Positions 55,317 to 63,932 of a stretch of 64,000 nt of DNA are shown here, in pieces. Under the pieces are notes generated by a model. That model saw only the letters and a program-made list of their open reading frames with translations. It was not told where the DNA came from and did not search any database. The stretch comes from an uncultured Eubacteriales bacterium. GTDB lineage: Bacteria > Bacillota > Clostridia > Lachnospirales > Lachnospiraceae. Where the stretch lies: the NCBI GenBank assembly GCA_900314845.1, contig OMWV01000037.1, positions 209,222 through 273,221 of the forward strand. The letters are read 5' to 3'. How positions within the stretch are numbered: position 1 is the first letter of the stretch; every line of letters starts with the position of its first letter. The translations under genes and the position numbers were made by a program.

Positions 55317-57287
55317 ATGGCAGATAAAAGAGGCAGAAGGGGCGGCAGAGTGCCGCAGCCGGGGGAGAAGAATCCCTCCGGGCGCAGAAAATTTTCAAAA
55401 ACAAACAGGCACAGGCTGATCATAGTATTTGCCCTTCTTATTGTTGTTTTCATCATCCTGATCCTGCGCCTGGTCCAGATAAATGTGATAGAGGGCGAAT
55501 CCAATCAGAGAAATGTCCTGTCTATCATGAAATACGATGGGAATCCTATCCCCTACAAAAGGGGAGACATCATGGACAGAAACAAGACGGTGCTGGCGAC
55601 AAGCGAAAAACAGTATACTCTCGTTCTGGCCCCCAAAACTCTCCTTGACGGTAAAGATGAAGAGGAGGCCGCACTCGTAAAAACTCAGACAGCGGATCTT
55701 CTGAACCGCTTTTTTAATATAAGCAAGGATGACACGATGAAGGTAATGGATGAGAATCCGGATAGTTACTATGTCGTGATGAAGAAAGAGCTTTCCTACA
55801 GTGACAGGGAAGCCTACGATAAATATGTTCAGAAAAAAGAAAAAAAGAGTAAAGAGGAATTCACCATAGCAAGGGGTATCACCTTTGAGGATACTTATAA
55901 GAGAAAATATCCTTACAGCACACTCGCCTGCGACGTCATAGGATTTCTCAGTTCTGATAATACAGGCCTCTGGGGACTGGAAAGCCAATATAACAGCACG
56001 CTTTCCGGGACGAACGGCCGGACATACGGCCTTATGAACGAAGGCACAAATTATGAAAATGTCATCCGCAAGCCAAGAAACGGCTACAATCTGCAGACTA
56101 CGATCGATATCAATATCCAGAGGATCGTTGAGAAAAATATCGATACATTTCAGAAGAAGACAGGAGCTGAGAATATCGGCGTTCTTGTCATGGACCCCAA
56201 AACCAGCGAGATCCTGGCAATGGCCAGTTCGCCGGTCTTTGACCTCAACAGTCCCTATGATCTGACGAAAGCAGGATATACAGAAAAGCAGCTGGATTCC
56301 ATGAAGACAGAAGACCAATCCACGCTGCTTACTTCTATTTGGAAAAATTTCTGTGTCAATGATTCCTATGAGCCGGGTTCTACGGCCAAGACAATGACAA
56401 CTGCCTATGCCCTGGATAACGGCTATGCCGCGGCAGATGACACCTACGACTGCGCCGGTCAGCTCACGGCAGAGGATGGAACTGTTGTAAAATGTAATGA
56501 AGTCCACGGCACAGTCGATCTGGAGGAAGCGATCGAGCAGTCCTGCAACGTCGCCATGATGCATATAGCGGACAAGATCGGCGTCAAGAATTTTATTCAG
56601 ATGCAAAAAATGTTCGGCATCGGACAGCTTACCGGCGTTGACCTGGAAGGAGAGATCAGCTGTTCCAATCTCGTCTTCAATGAAAATACCATGGGACCGG
56701 TAGAGCTCTGGACCAGTTCATTTGGACAGGGTTACAATGTTACAATGGTTCAGCTGGCCTCCGCCTTCTGTTCTATCGTAAACGGCGGAAATTATTACAG
56801 GCCGCATATCGTCAGCCAGATCCTTAATGATAAGGGCGACACGGTAAAACTGATCGACAAGACCCTTCTGCGGACAACCATTTCCCGGCAGACATCCGAC
56901 TGGATGCGGGAAGCCCTCTATCAGACAGTGGAGAAGGGAACCGGCTACCCTGCCAAAGTTCCCGGCTACAAAATAGGAGGCAAAACGGGAACCGCTGAGG
57001 TAGGCGTGCGCGGAAGTGATGACAGACTTGTATCCTTTATCGGCGCAGCCCCCATAGATGACCCTCAGCTTGTGGTATATGTCGTGATCGACCGTCCTCA
57101 CACGGATGATCAGGGTCAGAGTTCCTTCGCCTCCACCATGGCAGGGAGGATCTTCTATGAAGCACTCCCTTATCTGCAGATATTCCCGTCGGAAAAGATA
57201 GACGAGAACGAACTGCAGGATTACAAAGATGCCATAAAAGACGATGAGAAAAAGGCAAAGGCCGCTCAGGAAAAAGAAGAGCAGTAA
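55317..57287 (+). CDS. ftsI: Penicillin-binding protein 2-type septal transpeptidase
   Basis: 656 residues from ATG 55317; a GTG at 55308 is next to the ribosome site. One membrane helix (about 34-54), PBP dimerisation region (IPYKRGDIMDRNKTVLAT), and transpeptidase motifs STAK (Ser355-Lys358), SCN (409-411) and KTG (556-558). No PASTA domains, so it is FtsI-like more than SpoVD. It cross-links septal peptidoglycan. The tail is Lys/Glu-rich. Confidence 0.92.
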   Translation: MADKRGRRGGRVPQPGEKNPSGRRKFSKTNRHRLIIVFALLIVVFIILILRLVQINVIEGESNQRNVLSIMKYDGNPIPYKRGDIMDRNKTVLATSEKQYTLVLAPKTLLDGKDEEEAALVKTQTADLLNRFFNISKDDTMKVMDENPDSYYVVMKKELSYSDREAYDKYVQKKEKKSKEEFTIARGITFEDTYKRKYPYSTLACDVIGFLSSDNTGLWGLESQYNSTLSGTNGRTYGLMNEGTNYENVIRKPRNGYNLQTTIDINIQRIVEKNIDTFQKKTGAENIGVLVMDPKTSEILAMASSPVFDLNSPYDLTKAGYTEKQLDSMKTEDQSTLLTSIWKNFCVNDSYEPGSTAKTMTTAYALDNGYAAADDTYDCAGQLTAEDGTVVKCNEVHGTVDLEEAIEQSCNVAMMHIADKIGVKNFIQMQKMFGIGQLTGVDLEGEISCSNLVFNENTMGPVELWTSSFGQGYNVTMVQLASAFCSIVNGGNYYRPHIVSQILNDKGDTVKLIDKTLLRTTISRQTSDWMREALYQTVEKGTGYPAKVPGYKIGGKTGTAEVGVRGSDDRLVSFIGAAPIDDPQLVVYVVIDRPHTDDQGQSSFASTMAGRIFYEALPYLQIFPSEKIDENELQDYKDAIKDDEKKAKAAQEKEEQ

Positions 57288-57291
57288 TCAT

Positions 57292-58308
57292 ATGAATATA
57301 AGAGACAGATCAAGAGCTTTTAAGGCAGGTATTTTCCTTGTCATCATCCTCGCAGCAGCTGCGATCATCCTTCTTTTTGTATTCCGCATACAGAAGGTAG
57401 ATATTAAAGGCAGCCAGCTGCTCAATGATGATCAGGTAAAAGAAGAGCTCCGCTTTGACAAGGCGCACGGAAATTCCCTCCTTCTCTATCTGCAGAACAG
57501 AAAGAGAGACTATTCAGACGATGAAAAGGTCAGCAATATCGATGTCAGCCTGATCTCTCCCGGCCATGTGCAGGTCACTGTCGTTGAGCGGAACATCGTG
57601 GGCGGAGTCAAATACGGAGCCTCCTGCAGTTATTTTAACAGCAACGGTATGATCATCCTGCAGACAGGAAAAAGCCAGAAGGACATCCCCCTCCTGGGAG
57701 GGATCAGCATCAGTGCAGGCGATCCAGGTACGCGGATACAGGCAGATGACACCGATACTCTTGACGAGATGATCAGCATTGCATCCATTGTGAATGATCA
57801 CAAGCTTTCCGCAGATGAGATAAATGCAGCCGGAAGCGGGCAGTATACTATCGTCATCGGCAAGGTTACGATAAATCTCGGAAACAGTTCCTACATGGAT
57901 GAAAAAATCTCCGAGCTGGCCAGTATGGCAGATAAACTGAAGAGCCTTTCCGGTGTGCTTCATCTGGAATATTACGATGGCAGCCAGGATTCCATTGTTT
58001 TTACGAGAAATGACATAGAAAGAAGCACCGCACCCGCAGCTGAAACAGAAAGCTCTGCCGAGACTTCCGTCTCTGACGAAAACGGGAATGAGGAAGAATT
58101 ATCCCCTGAGGAAAATGGCGGGGACGCGGCAGACGGCGGCTCTGGTGAGGGCGACAGCGGCGGAGATTATAATAGTTCCAGCGATGACGGTGTCACCGAT
58201 GCCGACGGACAGGAGTATTACGACGGCAGCGAGGATAACGGCGGGCAGGAGTATTACGATGACGCCGGTGATGAGTACAACGGCGATGAGGGAGAAGAAA
58301 ACTATTAA
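57292..58308 (+). CDS. ftsQ: FtsQ/DivIB-type division protein with long acidic tail
   Basis: 338 residues from ATG 57292. One membrane helix (about 10-32), POTRA domain right after it (FRIQKVDIKGSQLLNDDQVKEELRFD) and a beta domain to ~250. The last ~85 residues are a Glu/Asp/Gly/Ser/Tyr-rich tail with QEYYD repeated twice. Scaffold linking FtsL and the septal synthase. No strong ribosome site is visible, so translation may be coupled to ftsI (4-base gap). Confidence 0.85.
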   Translation: MNIRDRSRAFKAGIFLVIILAAAAIILLFVFRIQKVDIKGSQLLNDDQVKEELRFDKAHGNSLLLYLQNRKRDYSDDEKVSNIDVSLISPGHVQVTVVERNIVGGVKYGASCSYFNSNGMIILQTGKSQKDIPLLGGISISAGDPGTRIQADDTDTLDEMISIASIVNDHKLSADEINAAGSGQYTIVIGKVTINLGNSSYMDEKISELASMADKLKSLSGVLHLEYYDGSQDSIVFTRNDIERSTAPAAETESSAETSVSDENGNEEELSPEENGGDAADGGSGEGDSGGDYNSSSDDGVTDADGQEYYDGSEDNGGQEYYDDAGDEYNGDEGEENY

Positions 58309-58339
58309 AAGCTTATGCTCTGTATTTGCAAAAACGTAC

Positions 58340-58368
58340 TTGATTTATCAGAGGAAAAATAATATTAT
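58340..58368 (+). promoter_or_regulatory. ftsZ promoter
   Basis: -35 TTGATT (58340-58345), 17-base spacer, -10 TATTAT (58363-58368). Confidence 0.7.
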
Positions 58369-58420
58369 ATAAGAGCATATTCGAATTTGATTGGAATAGG
58401 AGTATAAAGGAGGAAGAACC

Positions 58421-59560
58421 TTGCTTGAAATAAAACCTAATGAGAATGAGGCGGCTGCCAAGATCCTCGTTATCGGAGTAGGCGGCGCAGGTAACAATGC
58501 AGTAAACAGAATGGTTGATGAGAATATACTGGGAGTTGAACTTGTCGGTGTTAACACAGACCGGCAGGCACTTCAGCTGTGCAAAGCTCCCCAGCTTATT
58601 CAGATCGGCGAGAAGCTTACAAAGGGACTTGGCGCGGGTGCCAAGCCTGAAATCGGAGCAAAAGCTGCAGAGGAGAGTACAGAGGAGATCACGGAGCTCG
58701 TCAAGGGAGCCGATATGGTATTCGTTACATGCGGTATGGGCGGTGGAACCGGTACCGGTGCCGCACCTGTAGTAGCCGGCATCGCCAAAGAGCAGGGCTG
58801 CCTTACTGTAGGTGTTGTAACAAAGCCTTTCAGGTTTGAAGCAAGACAGCGTATGAACAACGCGATCCAGGGTATCGAGAGATTAAAACAGAATGTTGAC
58901 ACTCTCATTGTCATCCCCAATGACAAGCTGCTTGAGATCGTAGACAGAAGGACATCTATGCCCGATGCTCTCAAGAAGGCAGACGAGGTTCTTCAGCAGG
59001 GCGTTCAGGGCATCACAGACCTTATCAATGTTCCCGGCCTTATCAACCTTGACTTTGCCGATATTTCCACTGTCATGAAGGACAAGGGAATCGCTCATAT
59101 CGGCATAGGGGAAGGCCACGGTGACGACAAGGCAGTTGACGCTGTAAAACAGGCAATAGCAAGTCCTCTCCTTGAGACAACAATAGAAGGAGCTACAGAC
59201 ATTATTATCAATATTTCCGGTGACATCGGTCTCATAGAGGCGAACGAGGCCGCTATGTATGTAGAAGAGCTTGCAGGTGAATCTGCCAATATCATTTTCG
59301 GCGCTATGTATGATGATTCCAAGTCAGATACAGCCGCGATCACGATCATTGCCACCGGCCTTGAAGAACCGGAAGAAGAGCAGCAGCCTGCCAAGAGCGG
59401 TATCGCTTCATCAAAGAGACCTGCACCTCGCAAGACAGAAACTGCAAAGGCTCCCGCAAACGAGAGACCTGTTCCTCCTTCATTTGTAAAAGAATCCACA
59501 CCTTCCAGGAAAAGCGGAAGCGGAAATATCCAGATTCCGAGCTTTCTCCAGAAGAAATAG
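58421..59560 (+). CDS. ftsZ: Cell division protein FtsZ
   Basis: 379 residues, TTG start 5 bases after AAAGGAGGA. Tubulin signature [15 protein letters not shown]-terminal [16 protein letters not shown]7-loop region DFADISTVM, and a C-terminal peptide QIPSFLQKK after a Pro/Lys-rich linker, which binds FtsA/SepF-type anchors. GTPase that forms the division ring. Has its own promoter and terminator in addition to any read-through. Confidence 0.97.
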   Translation: MLEIKPNENEAAAKILVIGVGGAGNNAVNRMVDENILGVELVGVNTDRQALQLCKAPQLIQIGEKLTKGLGAGAKPEIGAKAAEESTEEITELVKGADMVFVTCGMGGGTGTGAAPVVAGIAKEQGCLTVGVVTKPFRFEARQRMNNAIQGIERLKQNVDTLIVIPNDKLLEIVDRRTSMPDALKKADEVLQQGVQGITDLINVPGLINLDFADISTVMKDKGIAHIGIGEGHGDDKAVDAVKQAIASPLLETTIEGATDIIINISGDIGLIEANEAAMYVEELAGESANIIFGAMYDDSKSDTAAITIIATGLEEPEEEQQPAKSGIASSKRPAPRKTETAKAPANERPVPPSFVKESTPSRKSGSGNIQIPSFLQKK

Positions 59561-59576
59561 GATAGATAGTGACCAG

Positions 59577-59617
59577 AAAAAACCTTTCAGTCTTACTGGC
59601 TGAAGGGTTTTTCTTTT
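59577..59617. terminator. Bidirectional terminator between ftsZ and nrdR
   Basis: AACCTTTCAG / CTGAAGGGTT, 10-bp stem (one G-U), T-run on the right, A6 on the left so it also works for minus-strand nrdR. Confidence 0.88.
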
Positions 59618-59672
59618 AGACTCTATCATTTTTGAAATGTTCCCATTGACAGGCGTCTGCCGGACATACGGG

Positions 59673-60125
59673 TCAGTTTTTCATGAGCTGCTGTATCTCC
59701 TCCATAAATGTGTTGACATCCTTAAACTCCCGATAGACGGAGGCAAAACGAACATAGGCTACAGGGTCCAGCTTTCTCAGTTTTTCCATAACCAGCTCAC
59801 CTATGACCATAGTAGGGATCTCCTTCTCCTCGCGCTTAAAAAGTTCTGCCTCGATCTCATCGACAAGTGATGAAATCTTCTCCGCTGATATCGGCCTCTT
59901 GTGACAAGACCTTATGATTCCCGCCTCAATCTTTGATCTGTCATAAGGCTCACGATTGTTGTCTTTCTTTATGACAAGCAGAGGGAGAGCCTCAACTTTC
60001 TCATAGGTAGTAAACCGTTTATGACAGGACTCACATTCTCTTCGGCGCCTGATCGCTGTGTTTTCATCAGCGGGTCTGGAATCGATAACTCTTGTGTCAT
60101 CGGCTCCGCAAAAAGGACATTTCAT
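59673..60125 (-). CDS. nrdR: Transcriptional repressor NrdR
   Basis: 150 residues from minus-strand ATG 60125 (after GGGGAGGAG). Zinc ribbon CPFCGADDTRVIDSR...RRRECESCHKRFTTYE, then an ATP-cone (KKDNNREPYDRSKIEAGI...RPISAEKI). Senses dATP/ATP to repress ribonucleotide reductase genes; none are nearby. The longer frame to 60284 runs through the repeat and is rejected. Confidence 0.95.
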   Translation of the reverse strand: MKCPFCGADDTRVIDSRPADENTAIRRRRECESCHKRFTTYEKVEALPLLVIKKDNNREPYDRSKIEAGIIRSCHKRPISAEKISSLVDEIEAELFKREEKEIPTMVIGELVMEKLRKLDPVAYVRFASVYREFKDVNTFMEEIQQLMKN

Positions 60126-60159
60126 CAGTTCTCCTCCCCAATAATTGCCTGAACGATAT

Positions 60160-60251
60160 GTCGTAAGGAGGGACCCATACGAAGTATGGGAGGATCCCTT
60201 GCGACCTGCGCAGACCGCTTCCAAACGCAGTTCGGACTTAGGATCGGTCTG
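60160..60251 (+). repeat. Two-hairpin repeat, copy 1
   Basis: 92 bases. Hairpin A: GTCGTAAGG / CCTTGCGAC enclosing CCCATAC-GAA-GTATGGG. Hairpin B: CAGACCG / CGGTCTG enclosing TCCAAAC-GCA-GTTCGGA (one A-C mismatch). About 95% identical to the copy at 60322. On the minus strand it lies in the nrdR leader. Confidence 0.85.
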
Positions 60252-60255
60252 ATAT

Positions 60256-60284
60256 AATATAAATAACACCAGTAGTATAAACAA
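60256..60284 (-). promoter_or_regulatory. Probable nrdR promoter (minus strand)
   Basis: Minus strand: -35 TTGTTT (60279-60284), 17-base spacer, -10 TATATT (60256-60261). Start near 60249, so repeat copy 1 would be transcribed as leader. A plus-strand TATAAT at 60253 overlaps it. Confidence 0.5.
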
Positions 60285-60321
60285 TTATTTTTGCAAGGTC
60301 AATGAGAAAGATAGGATATTT

Positions 60322-60412
60322 GTCGTAAGGAGGGGCCCATACGAAGTATGGGAAGATCCCTTGCGACCTGCGCAGACCGCTTCCGAACGCAGTTCGGACT
60401 AATATCGGTCTG
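60322..60412 (+). repeat. Two-hairpin repeat, copy 2
   Basis: 91 bases. Same two hairpins as copy 1; here the inner stem of hairpin B is perfect (TCCGAAC / GTTCGGA). Differences from copy 1 lie mostly in loops and in the stretch before CGGTCTG. Confidence 0.85.
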
Positions 60413-60425
60413 CTTCATTTAATAA

Positions 60426-60447
60426 TTTGTCGTAAGGAGGGGCCCAT
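60426..60447 (+). repeat. Partial copy 3: repeat start carrying the hisA ribosome site
   Basis: 22 bases (60426-60447) are identical to the start of copy 2 with its left flank (60319-60340). They hold TAAGGAGGGG, and the final AT are the first two bases of the hisA ATG. After that the sequence diverges into the gene. Confidence 0.75.
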
Positions 60448-61231
60448 GAGATTTCGCCCATGCATAGATATTCATAATGGAAAAGTAAAACAAATTGTAG
60501 GCAGCAGCCTGAAGGATAAAAAGGACGAAGCAGTAGATAACTTTATTTCTTCTGCCAATGCCGATTACTATGCCGGACTCTACAGAGACAACAATCTTCC
60601 CGGAGGACATATCATCCTTCTAAACCCTGTATCATCTCCTTATTATAAAGAAGATGTCATGCAGGCGCAGCTGGCGCTTTCTGCCTATCCGGGCGGCATG
60701 ATGATCGGGGGCGGCATGAATCCGGAAAATTCCCTGCATTTTTTAAGGGCCGGAGCCTCACAGGTAATCGTAACATCCTATGTCTTCAAGGATGGAAAAA
60801 TAGACTACAGCTGCCTTAACAAAATGATCCAGACGGTAGGCAGAGATCAATTGGTTCTGGATCTCAGCTGCAGGCGGCGCGGCGATAAATATATGATCGT
60901 TACCGACAGATGGCAGAAGTTCACAGAAACCAGCCTGGATATCGATGCTCTGGAAAAACTTTCCCATTATTGCTCTGAATTCCTTATCCACGCCGTGGAT
61001 GTTGAGGGAAAAGTATCCGGGATAGAAGAGGATCTCGCACGGCTGCTTGGCAAATGGGACGGTATCCCCGTCACTTATGCAGGTGGTATCTCCAGCCTGG
61101 ATGATATAAAAAAACTTGGTGTCCTGAGCAGCTGCCGTCTGGACTATACGATAGGAAGCGCTCTTGATCTTTTCGGCGGGACCATACCCTTCCAGAAACT
61201 GGTCCGTATGTCAGCAAAGCAAAACTCTTAA
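60446..61231 (+). CDS. hisA: Eukaryotic-type HisA (ProFAR isomerase, HIS6-like)
   Basis: 261 residues, TIM barrel. MRFRPCIDIHNGKVKQIVGSSL, the ADYYAGLYRDNNLPGGHIILL segment, PGGMMIGGGMNPENSL and GIPVTYAGGIS fit the eukaryotic HIS6 group and not ordinary bacterial HisA. Asp8 and Asp in LVLDLSCRRRGDKY are candidate acid/base residues. Step four of histidine synthesis, feeding HisF. It stands alone here, 23 kb from hisHF, with a start codon built on a repeat fragment. Transfer is possible. Confidence 0.88.
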   Translation: MRFRPCIDIHNGKVKQIVGSSLKDKKDEAVDNFISSANADYYAGLYRDNNLPGGHIILLNPVSSPYYKEDVMQAQLALSAYPGGMMIGGGMNPENSLHFLRAGASQVIVTSYVFKDGKIDYSCLNKMIQTVGRDQLVLDLSCRRRGDKYMIVTDRWQKFTETSLDIDALEKLSHYCSEFLIHAVDVEGKVSGIEEDLARLLGKWDGIPVTYAGGISSLDDIKKLGVLSSCRLDYTIGSALDLFGGTIPFQKLVRMSAKQNS

Positions 61232-61273
61232 CAGTGACCACCCATCACTGACACGGCGTCCTGCGCTGGATGC

Positions 61274-61720
61274 TTATCGATTCTTGCTGTCGATTACGAT
61301 CGTCACCGGGCCATCATTGATAAGTGATACCATCATATGGGCGCCGAATTCTCCCTCACCTGCTGCAAAGCCCAGCTGACGGCACTTGTCGATAAATTTC
61401 AGATACATATCCTTCGAATATTTCGGATCCCCAGCAGCCGTAAAGCTTGGACGATTCCCCTTCCTCGTATCCGCAAACAGAGTAAACTGGGAGATAACAA
61501 GCAGACTTCCGCCTACATCGCCAAGCGAAAGGTTCATCTTGCCGTTCTCATCCTCGAATATCCTCATTCTGGTAATCTTTCTTACCATATAATCCAGATC
61601 TTCTTCGGTATCCTCATCCGCAATGCCAAGCAGGACCACAAATCCTCTGCCGGTCTGACCAGTCACCCTGCCGTCTACGGATACATCCGCTCTGAGCACT
61701 CTCTGAATAACTGCACGCAT
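61274..61720 (-). CDS. dtd: D-aminoacyl-tRNA deacylase
   Basis: 148 residues on the minus strand from ATG 61720 (after GGGAGGA). MRAVIQRVLRADVSVDG, the SQFTLFADTRKGNRPSF motif and the C-terminal NDGPVTIVID motif define DTD1. It clears D-amino acids and glycine mischarged on tRNA. Convergent with hisA with only 42 bases between and no clear shared terminator; an upstream in-frame ATG at 61789 is unlikely. Confidence 0.95.
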   Translation of the reverse strand: MRAVIQRVLRADVSVDGRVTGQTGRGFVVLLGIADEDTEEDLDYMVRKITRMRIFEDENGKMNLSLGDVGGSLLVISQFTLFADTRKGNRPSFTAAGDPKYSKDMYLKFIDKCRQLGFAAGEGEFGAHMMVSLINDGPVTIVIDSKNR

Positions 61721-61804
61721 ATATTCCTCCCAAAATAAGAATAAAAAAGCTGACTTCCTTATCATATTGCAAGAGTTGATAGAATGCAAGCCTGACTGCA
61801 GTCT

Positions 61805-62977
61805 TCATATTTTTATCATATACTGATTCTTGCCAACACTTTTTACCAGACCCTTGATCTCCATCACAGTCAGAGCCGAGCTGATAGTAGAGATATCAAG
61901 CTCTGCCGCTTCCATGATATCATCCGCTGACTGAGGCATAAGGGTCAGCCGGGAGAAGATCTTGCTCTCCGTACTGTCCATGGGCAGCTGCTTTCTTTTA
62001 TACTCATGCACCGGCAACCCGAAGCAATCCAAAACATCCGCCGGAGATGTCACCAGCGTCGCGCCGGCACGGATCAGATCGTTACATCCTTCACTCAGGA
62101 TATCATCAGAACGCCCCGGAACCGCAAATATATCTCTGTTCAATTCCAGTCCCCTTTCTGCTGTGATAAGAGACCCGCTTTTCTTTCTGGCCTCCACGAC
62201 AATAATACCCTTAGCCAGAGCTGCGATTATTCTGTTCCTCAGCGGAAAATGCCAGTTCAAAGGTTCCTCTCCCGGCGGATACTCTGAGATTATCCCTCCT
62301 GTCTCTAATATATTCTCATACAGCTCTATATTTACAGCGGGATAGCAGATATCCGGCCCGCATCCCAGAACCGCATATGTTCTTCCCCCCGTATCAAGGC
62401 ATCCCCAGTGAGATGCGCTGTCTATTCCTCTTGCCATGCCGCTGACGATCGACATGCCTGCGAAGGCAAGACCTCTGCTGATCAACCTTGCCACGGACCT
62501 TCCATGTTCTGAACAGGCTCTTGCACCTACAGAAGAAAAGATCCATTCATCACTGCCAGGGAGCCTCCCCTTGACAAATAAACCAAGCGGCGGATCATAC
62601 AGTTGCTTCAGCTGCCTTGGATATTCCTCGGATGTATAGGGGACCAGACGGATCCCTGCTTTATACATCCTGCTGCATGCGGCCCGGATAGAATCTTCAT
62701 GCCGGAAGGCTGTGACCGCATCTGCTTTCTTCCCTGTAATAAGTCCCGTCTCGACCAGCTGCTGCCTGTCTGCCAGAAAAAGTCTTTTTATACCTTCATC
62801 CAGCACGCTTTTGTCTGCAGAAATACTCTTCAAAATCAGTTCGCTGTGATTGTCGCTTTCTCCTGCGCGTTTCCTCTCCTCCTCAGAACACCCCAGATAA
62901 TAGAGAAGCGGAAAAAGCACAAGGGGACCTGCCCCTTTCAGGGAACAAAGCCAGTACCAGTACTCGATGTCCGTCAT
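61805..62977 (-). CDS. dprA: DNA-processing protein DprA
   Basis: 390 residues. Rossmann-like core: VGARACSEHGRSVARLISRGLA, VSGMARGIDSASHWGCL, AVLGCGPDICYPAVN, ISEYPPGEEPLNWHFPLRNRIIAALA and EARKKSGSLITAERGLELNRDIFAVPG. C-terminal winged helix (~330-390). It loads RecA on incoming single-stranded DNA. It lies downstream of comM on the minus strand, a common pairing. Confidence 0.93.
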   Translation of the reverse strand: MTDIEYWYWLCSLKGAGPLVLFPLLYYLGCSEEERKRAGESDNHSELILKSISADKSVLDEGIKRLFLADRQQLVETGLITGKKADAVTAFRHEDSIRAACSRMYKAGIRLVPYTSEEYPRQLKQLYDPPLGLFVKGRLPGSDEWIFSSVGARACSEHGRSVARLISRGLAFAGMSIVSGMARGIDSASHWGCLDTGGRTYAVLGCGPDICYPAVNIELYENILETGGIISEYPPGEEPLNWHFPLRNRIIAALAKGIIVVEARKKSGSLITAERGLELNRDIFAVPGRSDDILSEGCNDLIRAGATLVTSPADVLDCFGLPVHEYKRKQLPMDSTESKIFSRLTLMPQSADDIMEAAELDISTISSALTVMEIKGLVKSVGKNQYMIKI

Positions 62978-63023
62978 AGATCCACACCCTCCATTCCGAA
63001 TTCTCTGATCCTCTTCAGGTCGC

Positions 63024-63932
63024 TTAAGAGCTCAGCCAATACCTTTTATCCAGAGATTTATAAAAAACAGCTTCTGATATATGCTTCATCTCGATATTCT
63101 CTGACTGATCAAGATCCGCAATCGTCCTTGCAACTCTTAGGATCTTGTTATAGCCTCTGGCTGAGAGAGCATATGTCCTATATACTTTCTTCATAAATTC
63201 CGTACATTCATCATTCAGCCGACAGAAACGGCTCACTTCTCTGTCCGGGATCTGTGAATTATGCTCAAATCCCACGTCACTGAACCGTCGGGCCTGCATC
63301 TGGTCCGCAGTTATCACATGCTGCCTCATATCGGCAGAGTTCTCATCAGCCTCCCTGCCTCTCTGCAACAGATCCACCGTGACAGGCTTGACCTCAACAG
63401 TCATATCTATCCTGTCGAGAAGAGGACGGCTTATCCTGCCGATATACCTCTGGATCTGAAGAGGAGTACACCTGCATCTTGTCATATCGGGATAATATCC
63501 ACAGCGGCAGGGATTCATGGCGGCAACAAACATAAAATCTGCCGGAAATGTACTTGTATAGCGCAGCCTGCTTATCGTAATATATCCATCCTCCATAGGC
63601 TGTCTGAGGGCCTCCATGCTTTCACTGGAAAATTCCGTAAGTTCATCCGCAAACAGAACGCCTCTGTGGGCAAGACTGATCTCTCCCGGCATGGGATTGC
63701 TGCCGCCGCCGGCAAGAGACAGAGCCGATATCGTGTGATGCGGGCTCCTGAAGGGTCTTTTTGCAATAAGGCCTTTCTCAGGTTCCAGCAATCCTGCCGC
63801 ACTGTAGATCTTCGAGACCTCAAGGCTCTCCTCATAACTCATTGGAGGCAGAATACCCGGAAGCCTTTTCGCAGCCATGGACTTCCCGGAACCCGGCGGG
63901 CCTATGATAAGAATATTACTCAAACTTCCCAC
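63024..63932 (-). CDS. comM: ComM/YifB Mg-chelatase-like AAA+ ATPase, 3' part only; probably interrupted
   Basis: The C-terminal ~298 residues match ComM: Walker A IIGPPGSGKSMAAKRLPGILP, RPFRSPHHTISALSLAGGG, GEISLAHRGVLFADEL (Walker B), AAMNPCRCGYYPD and RISRPLLDRIDM, then the Mg_chelatase_C domain. ComM is normally ~505 residues with ~200 before Walker A. Here homology stops at the Asn codon 63915-63917: the expected GQ..A...A...AAGGHN segment is replaced by unrelated sequence, although the frame stays open to the window edge. A GTG at 63930-63932 is the only nearby start. Insertion in the gene, or an assembly joint, is likely. Confidence 0.8.
   Translation of the reverse strand: MGSLSNILIIGPPGSGKSMAAKRLPGILPPMSYEESLEVSKIYSAAGLLEPEKGLIAKRPFRSPHHTISALSLAGGGSNPMPGEISLAHRGVLFADELTEFSSESMEALRQPMEDGYITISRLRYTSTFPADFMFVAAMNPCRCGYYPDMTRCRCTPLQIQRYIGRISRPLLDRIDMTVEVKPVTVDLLQRGREADENSADMRQHVITADQMQARRFSDVGFEHNSQIPDREVSRFCRLNDECTEFMKKVYRTYALSARGYNKILRVARTIADLDQSENIEMKHISEAVFYKSLDKRYWLSS

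Noticed and set aside
55395..56606. 403-codon minus-strand frame opposite ftsI
   Set aside because: Antisense shadow of a gene with intact penicillin-binding motifs.
60126..60284. N-terminal extension of nrdR through the repeat
   Set aside because: The ATG at 60125 has a strong ribosome site and gives the standard NrdR length; the extension is translated repeat.
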